From the NCBI GenBank assembly GCA_039805725.1, contig JBDLTT010000026.1, positions 1-5,429 of the forward strand: DNA of 5,429 bases, given 5' to 3'. Every line of letters begins with the position of its first letter. Positions within the stretch are counted from its first letter, which is position 1. The position numbers and the translations under genes are program-made. This DNA comes from Fluviibacter sp039805725. GTDB taxonomy: Bacteria > Pseudomonadota > Gammaproteobacteria > Burkholderiales > Rhodocyclaceae. Below the pieces are notes generated by a model. That model was not told the DNA's origin and did not search any database. It was given only the letters and a program-made list of their open reading frames with translations. This document shows, piece after piece, positions 1-5,427 of the stretch.

Positions 1-1
1 C

Positions 2-1000
2 GGCACCGACTTTTTCATTGGTGCAACCCAGATCGCCGAAAAGAGTGGCTACGAGATCACCCGCTTCTTCTTCCTGCTGACCTTTGCGGCGGCCATCCCC
101 GCGATTATTTCCGGCGGCATAGCGGAGCGCGCCAAATTCAATCCGCAGCTAGCGGCCACCTTTGTGCTGGTCGGCTTTGTTTACCCCTTCTTTGAAGGGA
201 TCGCCTGGAACCAGCATTATGGTATTCAGGCGTGGCTGAAGGCCACCTTTGGGCAGGAGTTCCACGACTTTGCGGGTTCTGTCGTCGTGCATGCCATGGG
301 CGGTTGGATCGCCCTGCCGGCCGTACTAATGCTCGGCGCCCGTCATGGTCGGTATGGCAAAAACGGGGTCATGGCGGCACATCCACCGTCGTCAATTCCC
401 TTCCTGGCGCTCGGCGCCTGGATTCTGGCGGTGGGCTGGTTTGGTTTTAACGTCATGAGTGCCCAGACACTCGATAAGATTAGCGGCCTCGTTGCGGCCA
501 ACTCGTTGATGGCTATGGCCGGCGGCACGCTGGCGGCTTTAGTCGTTGGCAAAAACGACCCCGGTTTTGCGTATAACGGGCCCCTGGCTGGCCTGGTGGC
601 CGTCTGCGCCGGCTCAGATCTGATGCACCCGCTCGGTGCACTGGCCACCGGCCTGATCGCTGGCGGTCTGTTTGTCTGGATGTTCACCCTGACGCAAAAC
701 CGCCTAAAGATCGACGATGTGCTAGGTGTCTGGCCACTGCATGGCCTCTGTGGGGCCTGGGGGGGCATTGCCGCTGGCCTCTTTGGCGCCGAGGCGCTCG
801 GCGGTCTGGGCGGCGTTTCACTGGCGGCACAGGTCATCATGACCGGCTTAGCGATCGTCATCGCCCTGATCGGCGGCAGCGTGGTCTACGGGGCACTCAA
901 AGCCTTTGTCGGCATCCGCCTGGATCAGGAAGAGGAGTATAACGGTGCTGACCTGACGATCCACCGCATCACGGCCACACCGGATACACGCGACTTGTAA
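2..1000 (+). CDS. amtB: Ammonium transporter, Amt/MEP/Rh family (5'-truncated by window edge)
   Basis: Inner-membrane channel for ammonium/ammonia uptake, usually controlled by a PII protein (GlnK). The frame is open from base 2, so 332 residues are visible; family members have about 400-440, so roughly 70-100 N-terminal residues are missing. The GTG at 164 lies inside conserved sequence and is not the start. Visible landmarks (visible numbering): the conserved block AIISGGIAERAKF near 35-47; the family signature beginning DFAGS at 89-93, with the first pore histidine of the twin-His pair at 97 (bases 290-292); GWFGFN at 145-150, including a conserved pore Phe; and WPLHGLCG with the second pore histidine at 247 (bases 740-742). 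About eight hydrophobic segments alternate with short loops. The cytoplasmic tail (IRLDQEEEYNGADLTIH) is of the type that contacts PII proteins. All key pore residues in the visible part are intact. The gene is convergent with the dsbC operon and followed by a terminator. A glnK gene might lie upstream, but that is out of view. Confidence 0.97.
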   Translation, partial: GTDFFIGATQIAEKSGYEITRFFFLLTFAAAIPAIISGGIAERAKFNPQLAATFVLVGFVYPFFEGIAWNQHYGIQAWLKATFGQEFHDFAGSVVVHAMGGWIALPAVLMLGARHGRYGKNGVMAAHPPSSIPFLALGAWILAVGWFGFNVMSAQTLDKISGLVAANSLMAMAGGTLAALVVGKNDPGFAYNGPLAGLVAVCAGSDLMHPLGALATGLIAGGLFVWMFTLTQNRLKIDDVLGVWPLHGLCGAWGGIAAGLFGAEALGGLGGVSLAAQVIMTGLAIVIALIGGSVVYGALKAFVGIRLDQEEEYNGADLTIHRITATPDTRDL

Positions 1001-1019
1001 TCAAACACCGCGAACAACA

Positions 1020-1066
1020 ACGGGCGCCTAGTGTTAAAACTCAGCGAACTCAGCGCCCGTTTTTTT
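1020..1066 (+). terminator. Rho-independent terminator after the ammonium transporter gene
   Basis: A perfect 8-bp stem, ACGGGCGC (1020-1027) pairing with GCGCCCGT (1053-1060), encloses a 25-base loop and is followed by seven T (1060-1066). It lies 19 bases after the transporter stop codon. Its T tract overlaps the last bases of the convergent dsbC gene, whose TAA is 1065-1067. Read on the - strand, the same stem is followed by a weaker T-rich run (TGTTGTTCG), so it may also end the dsbC operon, less efficiently. The loop is longer than usual, but the GC-rich stem and T run make the + strand call firm. Confidence 0.88.
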
Positions 1067-1781
1067 ATTTCAGCATTTTCTCGATTTTATCGAGCGGCAT
1101 ATACCCGGGCACGCGTTCGCCATTCGGGAAATACAGCGCTGGTGTCCCGGTCACGCCCAAGGTCTGCGCCAGCTTGCTGTTTCTTTCGAGCGGATTCACG
1201 CAGTTTTCTGATCCGGCCGGCGCCCGGCCATGAATCATCCAGTCATCCCAGGCCTGCAGCCGATCGGGCGCGCACCAGATACGGCGCGACTTGACCAGGG
1301 AGTCTTCCGACAGCATCGGCACCATGAAGGTGTAGACGGTTGCGTTCTTGAGATTGACCAGCTCACGCGTCAGCTTCTTGCAATAGCCGCAATTCGGATC
1401 CTCAAAGGTAATCACCGTTCGCTTGCCACCGCCACCGTTGCCATTCACCCGCTTGATGGCATCCTGCAACGGCAGATTGGCCAGAACCTGCTTCTGCAAC
1501 CCTTTTATTTGGTCTGCCGTCACATTGCGCATCGTTTTACCATCGATCAATGAGCCACCCACGAGGTAGGCCGAGCCGCGCTCATCGGTATAAAACAGTT
1601 CGCCGCCCGCATAGACCTCATACAACCCACCCAGATAGGGCGTCTTGATGATGCGTTGCGGTTTGACGCCCATCTGTTTTTCGATGATGCCGGCCAGGGC
1701 TGGTGAAGCAATTTCGTCAGCATGCGCCCAAGCACTCGCCAGCAAACAGCTCACTACCAGTGTTTTAAAAAACAACTTCAT
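1065..1781 (-). CDS. dsbC: Thiol:disulfide interchange protein DsbC (periplasmic disulfide isomerase)
   Basis: Periplasmic isomerase that reshuffles wrong disulfide bonds in exported proteins; in known systems it is kept reduced by DsbD. With the chosen start it has 238 residues, the normal family length. The signal peptide is residues 1-21 (KLFFK, then a hydrophobic stretch) with probable cleavage after AHA, before DEIA. The N-terminal dimerisation domain covers about 25-85, a linker helix about 88-112, and the thioredoxin-fold domain about 120-238. The active site CGYC is at 131-134 (bases 1380-1391), the cis-proline motif GTP at 212-214, and a second cysteine pair at 170 and 194 matches the family's structural disulfide. 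A glycine-rich stretch (NGNGGGG, 113-119) lies at the hinge before the catalytic domain. ATG at 1787 also opens this frame, but AAGGA touches it directly and stands 6 bases from ATG 1781, so 1781 is preferred. The gene is last in the operon, 9 bases after the hydroxylase stop. Confidence 0.96.
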   Translation of the reverse strand: MKLFFKTLVVSCLLASAWAHADEIASPALAGIIEKQMGVKPQRIIKTPYLGGLYEVYAGGELFYTDERGSAYLVGGSLIDGKTMRNVTADQIKGLQKQVLANLPLQDAIKRVNGNGGGGKRTVITFEDPNCGYCKKLTRELVNLKNATVYTFMVPMLSEDSLVKSRRIWCAPDRLQAWDDWMIHGRAPAGSENCVNPLERNSKLAQTLGVTGTPALYFPNGERVPGYMPLDKIEKMLK

Positions 1782-1787
1782 TAGCAT

Positions 1788-1792
1788 TCCTT
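1788..1792 (-). promoter_or_regulatory. Ribosome binding site that fixes the dsbC start
   Basis: AAGGA on the - strand overlaps the TAA stop of the upstream hydroxylase gene (1791-1793). It ends directly at ATG 1787 (no spacing, unusable) and lies 6 bases from ATG 1781 (ideal). This selects the second ATG and suggests that dsbC translation is coupled to the gene before it. Confidence 0.75.
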
Positions 1793-3035
1793 AGCGCTCC
1801 AGCGCATAACGGATCAACAACGACTTCAAGAGTGGCAAACGATTGGTCAGTGACAACCCCAAATTGCGGAGCGGTGAGATGCCCGGTATGTTCGTCGCGA
1901 ACAATTTGCGCATGGCATCCGTCGCCGTTTGTAGCAGCACCACCTCTTCCTTGCGTGCCCGCTGATAACGGGCGAGTAATTGCAGATCACCAATGTCGTC
2001 CACCGGCCGTGCATCGCGCATCAATGACGCCAGCGCCCGTGCGTCCTGAAAACCCAGGTTCACACCATGCCCGGTCAACGGGTGAATGCCGTGTGCGGCA
2101 TCGCCAATCAGCGCCACCCGCGATGCCACGACTTGTGGCACACGCACCCGCTTGAGCGGAAAGCCCGCCGCCGGCGCCATCAATTCCAAAGCGCCAAGTT
2201 TGCTCTCACCCGCCATCGACACCCGATAGGCCAGATCTTCGGGCGAGAGACTCAACAATTCTTTGGCCATGGCTTCAGGCGCCGACCACACCATCGACAT
2301 CAGGTGACCATGCGTTTCGCCTTCACCACCAGACAGCGGCAGATACGCCAACACGCCATCCGGCCGGAACCACTGATAGGCGGTGCCGAAATGCGGCAAC
2401 TCGGTGCGGAAATTCGCCACCACCCCCAGTTCCCCATAGGGGTCATGCTGACTAGTCAGACCCATCTGCTGGCGCACCCACGATTCGCGCCCATCGGCAC
2501 CGACCACCAGCTTGGCGTGCAGCGTCTGACCGGAAGCCAGCGTTAAGGTCGCAGCGTCATCCGACACCTGCAACGCTTGTGGCTCGGCCGGACAAAGGCA
2601 TGTCACATTGCGCTGTCGACTCACGGTCGCCCAGAGCTCGCAAGCCATCTCGGCCGATTCGACAATCCAGGCCAGTTCTTCAGCGCCGATATCGAAAGCC
2701 GAAAATTCGATCTTGCCACCGCCATCACCAAAGACCGCCATCCGTTCCACACGCTGCAAACGATCCGCCGGCAAATGCCCCCAGCACCCGATCTGATTCA
2801 GAAAATCGGCGCTGCCCGGGCTAATGGCATAGACACGGCTATCCCAGACTTCCGGCCAGCCCTGGGGTCGACTTGGGGCGCGCGCATCCACCAGAGCAAT
2901 ACGCAGGTTCGTATCGGCCAAAGCCACGGCCAGGCTCGACCCCGTCAAGCCGCCCCCGACAATGATCAGATCAAACTCGGTCTCTGAGCCCTTGGTCTTA
3001 GCCGGCGTATGCCGGTGAGCAGGATGGTGCGCCAT
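1791..3035 (-). CDS. UbiH/UbiF/COQ6-family FAD-dependent monooxygenase (ubiquinone biosynthesis)
   Basis: Flavoprotein hydroxylase of the family that adds hydroxyl groups to the ubiquinone ring using O2 and reduced FAD, at the cytoplasmic side of the inner membrane. Numbered from ATG 3035 it has 414 residues, typical for the family. Motifs in order: the dinucleotide-binding GGGLTG at 27-32 after a beta strand (LIIV); WDSRVYAISPGS near 64-75, a UbiH-like segment; the DG motif GADG at 179-182; GDAAH (311-315) with the ribityl-binding signature HPLTGHGVNLGFQDA at 318-332. That signature usually reads HPLAGQGLNLG, so Gln is replaced by His at 323. The ring position hydroxylated (C1, C5, C6, or several as in UbiM-like enzymes) cannot be told from sequence alone. 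The start is uncertain. ATG 3035 lies 5 bases after the pseudopilin stop but has no clear SD. In-frame TTG 3050 has AGGA 6 bases upstream and would add five residues. Either start leaves a His-rich tail of 20-25 residues before the FAD domain. Confidence 0.93.
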   Translation of the reverse strand: MAHHPAHRHTPAKTKGSETEFDLIIVGGGLTGSSLAVALADTNLRIALVDARAPSRPQGWPEVWDSRVYAISPGSADFLNQIGCWGHLPADRLQRVERMAVFGDGGGKIEFSAFDIGAEELAWIVESAEMACELWATVSRQRNVTCLCPAEPQALQVSDDAATLTLASGQTLHAKLVVGADGRESWVRQQMGLTSQHDPYGELGVVANFRTELPHFGTAYQWFRPDGVLAYLPLSGGEGETHGHLMSMVWSAPEAMAKELLSLSPEDLAYRVSMAGESKLGALELMAPAAGFPLKRVRVPQVVASRVALIGDAAHGIHPLTGHGVNLGFQDARALASLMRDARPVDDIGDLQLLARYQRARKEEVVLLQTATDAMRKLFATNIPGISPLRNLGLSLTNRLPLLKSLLIRYALER

Positions 3036-3040
3036 AAGCT

Positions 3041-3583
3041 TTAGCTGCAACCGGCATCCTGGGTATAGCCCGGCACCGGTTTCTGTTTGGAAGTGGTGAT
3101 TCTAACCCGCCCCAGATTACTCAGCACCACGCACAGACGTTGACCGCCTTGCACCCCAATCAGCGTCGCGGTGCCATTGGCACCCGTGGCCGACCCATTC
3201 TTCCAGTTGAACCGGAAAACCTTGCGGGAGGCGCTGCTCAGCGTCACCCCCGGCCAGGACTGCCCCTCGACCCGCTGCACCGCCTCGCAGCTCGCCTGGC
3301 AATCGCAGTTGGGCGACGTGGCCACGGCATAACACCAGCGCTCACTGCCCTGGCCGGATAATTGCACGTACGCGAACTGTTGCTGCGCCAGCGCTTCGGA
3401 TCGCGCCAGGTTCAGGCTACTGGCCAGAGTTTCAGCGGCCGCCTTCAAGCGCTGCCGCTCCTGAAACTCGGTCCAACTCGGCAGCGCCATCAGTCCAAGA
3501 ATCGCCAAGATCACCAAGCCGATCAATACTTCGACCAGCGTCACGCCGGACTGATGCGTAAGACTAATTCTGCGACGACTCAA
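3041..3583 (-). CDS. fimT: FimT/GspH-type minor pseudopilin with GRxR motif
   Basis: Type IV pilin-like protein, 180 residues, class III signal. A basic 13-residue leader (RRR at 3-5) ends in Gly13. Prepilin peptidase should cut before Val14; Glu5 of the mature protein (residue 18) is present, followed by a hydrophobic helix to about residue 35. The amphipathic helix continues (RLKAAAETLASSLNLARSEA, 45-64), which is typical of the GspH/FimT domain. A beta-rich C-terminal part follows. Residues 158-161 read GRVR (bases 3101-3112), matching the GRxR motif reported for DNA-binding FimT proteins in natural transformation, so FimT is a better label than GspH. Six cysteines (84, 93, 95, 99, 151, 179) are unusually many. 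Mature residue 1 is Val rather than the common Phe, which is tolerated in minor pilins. The start is TTG 3583; the nearby ATG at 3588 is in another frame and hits a stop at once. No other pilus genes are visible. Confidence is high for the pseudopilin class and moderate for FimT. Confidence 0.88.
   Translation of the reverse strand: MSRRRISLTHQSGVTLVEVLIGLVILAILGLMALPSWTEFQERQRLKAAAETLASSLNLARSEALAQQQFAYVQLSGQGSERWCYAVATSPNCDCQASCEAVQRVEGQSWPGVTLSSASRKVFRFNWKNGSATGANGTATLIGVQGGQRLCVVLSNLGRVRITTSKQKPVPGYTQDAGCS
3057..3060 (-). promoter_or_regulatory. SD-like AGGA favouring an alternative TTG start for the hydroxylase
   Basis: AGGA on the - strand, inside the end of the pseudopilin gene, lies 6 bases before an in-frame TTG (3048-3050) and 21 bases before the ATG at 3035. 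If used, the hydroxylase gene would start at 3050 and overlap the pseudopilin stop by 10 bases. A four-base match is weak evidence alone, so I kept the ATG as the listed start. Confidence 0.35.
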
Positions 3584-3586
3584 CGC

Positions 3587-3602
3587 ATTCCCGCCAGGGA
3601 AT
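3587..3602 (-). promoter_or_regulatory. Inverted repeat over the fimT ribosome binding site
   Basis: On the - strand ATTCCC (3602-3597), loop TGGC, GGGAAT (3592-3587) form a perfect 6-bp hairpin. The 3' arm contains the only SD-like motif (GGGA, 3592-3589), 5 bases before the TTG start at 3583. The lipoprotein stop TGA (3605-3603) directly abuts the hairpin, so a ribosome ending there would cover or melt it. The geometry suits translational coupling, but a 6-bp repeat could be chance. Confidence 0.45.
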
Positions 3603-4064
3603 TCAACGAGATGCTGGCTGAGAATTCAGATTCACGGGGGCGGTACCCCCCTTAGGCGCCGCGGTCAGCGACACCATCGAACCGCCGCCCTGGAAAGTAC
3701 CGGCCTCATTAATCTCGACCGTCACCGTCCGATCGCCCTTGGCAAACACCAGAATGCTGGTCTTGGCCTTAATCGACGAGATACCGGTCCAGCCCGCCTT
3801 GGGAAACTGTTCTCGGAAGAACGCAAAGGTATCCGTTGGCCCCTGCGGCGAGATGATCACAATCCGTCCCGTCCACTGCGGGCCACCCCCCAGAATCAGC
3901 GATTGTTCGTTACTGATCTTGGAACCTTGCGGCAACGGCATATCGCCCAACAGCTGCTGCTGGATGTTATCCAGGCTTTCGGTTGAGCCACTTGAGGCGC
4001 AGCCAGTCATGTTTAACAACACCAGAGCAATCGCCCCGATCAGCAGTGGGTGCTTCAGTCGCAT
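3603..4064 (-). CDS. Small putative outer-membrane lipoprotein of unknown function
   Basis: 153 residues. I do not recognise a named family. Residues 1-21 form a lipoprotein signal peptide: RLKH, a hydrophobic core (LLIGAIALVLL) and a lipobox-like MTGC with the modified Cys at 22. Residues +2/+3 are Ala-Ser, not Asp, so Lol sorting to the outer membrane is expected. A short Ser/Gln-rich tether precedes a compact domain with MPLPQGS (42-48), GPQWTGRIVII (61-71), FFREQFPKAGW (82-92) and a beta-rich stretch (ILVFAKGDRTVTVEI, 104-118). The tail after about 137 looks disordered. No catalytic motif stands out and there is no Cys besides the lipidated one. A longer in-frame start at 4109 exists, but it would place a hydrophilic extension before the signal peptide and overlap the upstream gene. 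AGAGG lies 6 bases before ATG 4064, fixing the start. The gene sits between the TPR-glycosyltransferase gene and fimT, 10 bases after the former. Confidence 0.87.
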   Translation of the reverse strand: MRLKHPLLIGAIALVLLNMTGCASSGSTESLDNIQQQLLGDMPLPQGSKISNEQSLILGGGPQWTGRIVIISPQGPTDTFAFFREQFPKAGWTGISSIKAKTSILVFAKGDRTVTVEINEAGTFQGGGSMVSLTAAPKGGTAPVNLNSQPASR

Positions 4065-4070
4065 GAACAA

Positions 4071-4075
4071 CCTCT
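4071..4075 (-). promoter_or_regulatory. Ribosome binding site of the lipoprotein gene
   Basis: AGAGG on the - strand is 6 bases before ATG 4064 and overlaps the TAA stop (4075-4077) of the upstream gene by one base. It rules out the longer 4109 start and suggests coupled translation. Confidence 0.7.
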
Positions 4076-5427
4076 TATTTGGATACCGACCCGGACATTG
4101 TATCGGCAATTGCTTGTGTCACTTGAGCGATGACACCCGCCCAATCGCCGCGCACTGGTTGCCGGAATAAGCGCGCCGTGGGATACCAGGGCGAATCGTG
4201 ACGATCCAGCAACCAGCGGTAATCCGCGCCTGTCGGCAATAGTATCCACACCGGCTTACCCAAGGCGCCTGCCAGATGTGCCACGGCGGTATCGACCGTC
4301 ACCACCCAATCCAGCGCCTCGATGATGCGGGCTGTTTCGGAAAAATCGGTCAGCATCGGCCGATCCAGCGCCACATCGGGATGTTCCGCCAACCAGCCCA
4401 AATCCGATGCGCGTAAATCAGGCTGTAGACACACCCAATCCACGGGCAAGTCAAACAGCGGCGCCAAAGTTGCCACGGGGATGCTACGGTTTTTGTCATT
4501 CTTGTGACCCGTGCTGCCCGACCACACCAAGCCAATGCGTGGTTGATCATTAACAGCCATCTCTGTGCTAGCCACCCGAAGGTACGGTACTTCGGCAGGA
4601 ATCGATTCCAAGCGGGTGCCTAAGGCCAGAGGCAAGCTCATCATCGGTGTGGCCAGATCAAATCCGGACACATCGGCGAAGGATTCTGCCACGACCGCGC
4701 CCGGCCACTGATCCGACAGTAGCGACACCAGCGGCACCTGAACCGCCAGCGACACTCGGGCGCCCAGCGCCTGCAGCATTGGCACGTAACGACAGAACTG
4801 GAGCGTATCGCCCAGGCCTTGTTCGGCGTAGAGCAACAACGATTTTCCAGCCAGAGACGCCTGACCCAACCATTGCGGCACCTGCGGATAGCGCCGTTGG
4901 TTGCCGAGCGCAGGAATCGTCCAACGCGCTTCAAACAACGGCCAGCCTCGGGCAAAGTCGCCCAGCGCCAAATACACCCAGGACAGGTGCCATCGCGCCT
5001 CTTCGTAATTCGGTTGAATCGCCAGCGCCGCTTCATAGGCCGCCGCTGCGTCCGTATAACGCTCCAGGCTACCGAGAGCCTTACCCTTGTTGAACAGCGC
5101 TTGCGCAAAGCCAGGCCGAATGGCAAGCGCTTGATCGTAAGCCACCAAGGCTTCTGCATCACGCGCTAATTCCAGGAGCACATTGCCGTAGTTATTCCAG
5201 GCATCGACCTGCTGTGGCGCCAGCGTTACGGCCCTGGCAAAATCAGCCTCGGCCTCTGCATGGCGTTTCAGACCCGCCAGCGCATGACCCCGCGCCATCC
5301 ACGCATCCACATCCTGGGGCGCGAGGGTGATTGCCTGGCCATAAGCCTCAATCGCGGCTTCCAGCAGCCCGAGCTGCTGCAGGGCATAGCCCAGGTTATA
5401 AGCGACTTCCGATTGCCGCGGGTTGCG
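4075..5427 (-). CDS. TPR-repeat protein with C-terminal GT9-like glycosyltransferase domain (5' end outside window)
   Basis: Open to the right edge; 450 residues are visible. The frame continues through the GTG at 5310 with good TPR sequence, so that is not the start. The N-terminal half holds TPR units in exact 34-residue register at 6-39, 40-73, 74-107 and 108-141, plus a shortened fifth to about 169; more are likely upstream. The C-terminal half (about 190-440) resembles GT-B folds of the heptosyltransferase/GT9 kind: EQGLGDTLQF at 202-211 (the N-terminal glycine loop), IGLVWSGS at 298-305, HKNDKNRSIP at 308-317, and VDTAVAHLAGALGKP near 378-392, the expected nucleotide-sugar side. Such TPR-GT9 proteins are common in proteobacteria and often sit in envelope or appendage glycosylation loci, but donor and acceptor are generally unknown. 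No signal peptide is visible, so it is probably cytoplasmic. It is the first visible gene of the operon, ending 10 bases before the lipoprotein start. Enzymatic activity is inferred. Confidence 0.92.
   Translation of the reverse strand, partial: RNPRQSEVAYNLGYALQQLGLLEAAIEAYGQAITLAPQDVDAWMARGHALAGLKRHAEAEADFARAVTLAPQQVDAWNNYGNVLLELARDAEALVAYDQALAIRPGFAQALFNKGKALGSLERYTDAAAAYEAALAIQPNYEEARWHLSWVYLALGDFARGWPLFEARWTIPALGNQRRYPQVPQWLGQASLAGKSLLLYAEQGLGDTLQFCRYVPMLQALGARVSLAVQVPLVSLLSDQWPGAVVAESFADVSGFDLATPMMSLPLALGTRLESIPAEVPYLRVASTEMAVNDQPRIGLVWSGSTGHKNDKNRSIPVATLAPLFDLPVDWVCLQPDLRASDLGWLAEHPDVALDRPMLTDFSETARIIEALDWVVTVDTAVAHLAGALGKPVWILLPTGADYRWLLDRHDSPWYPTARLFRQPVRGDWAGVIAQVTQAIADTMSGSVSK

Noticed and set aside
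759..765. Run of seven G in the transporter gene near the second pore histidine, considered as a phase-variation site
   Set aside because: The run is short, encodes conserved glycines in frame (WGG), and the frame is intact on both sides.
343..861. Long open frame on the - strand opposite the ammonium transporter
   Set aside because: Pro/Ala/Arg-rich composition with no domain; it is the shadow of a GC-rich membrane protein gene whose own frame is strongly conserved.
1746..1748. Cys12 in the DsbC signal peptide (VVSC) as a lipobox
   Set aside because: The hydrophobic core before it is too short and a standard signal peptidase I site (AHA before DEIA) follows at the expected distance.
2067..2546. 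Open frame on the + strand opposite the hydroxylase gene
   Set aside because: His/Arg/Gln-rich, low-complexity translation with no recognisable motif; the - strand frame has clear FAD motifs.
3646..3651. Run of six C near the end of the lipoprotein gene as a slippage site
   Set aside because: Too short to be convincing and in frame as Gly-Gly codons on the coding strand; nothing suggests an alternative product.
4065..4109. Longer start for the lipoprotein at 4109
   Set aside because: It would put 15 polar residues ahead of a proper lipoprotein signal peptide and overlap the upstream gene; a good SD stands before ATG 4064.
4641..5162. Open frame on the - strand out of register with the TPR-glycosyltransferase gene
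   Set aside because: Trp/Arg/Cys-rich translation typical of a shifted frame; the overlapping frame shows perfect TPR periodicity.
5308..5310. GTG at 5310 as the start of the TPR protein
   Set aside because: The same frame continues upstream to the window edge and encodes a further complete TPR unit in register.
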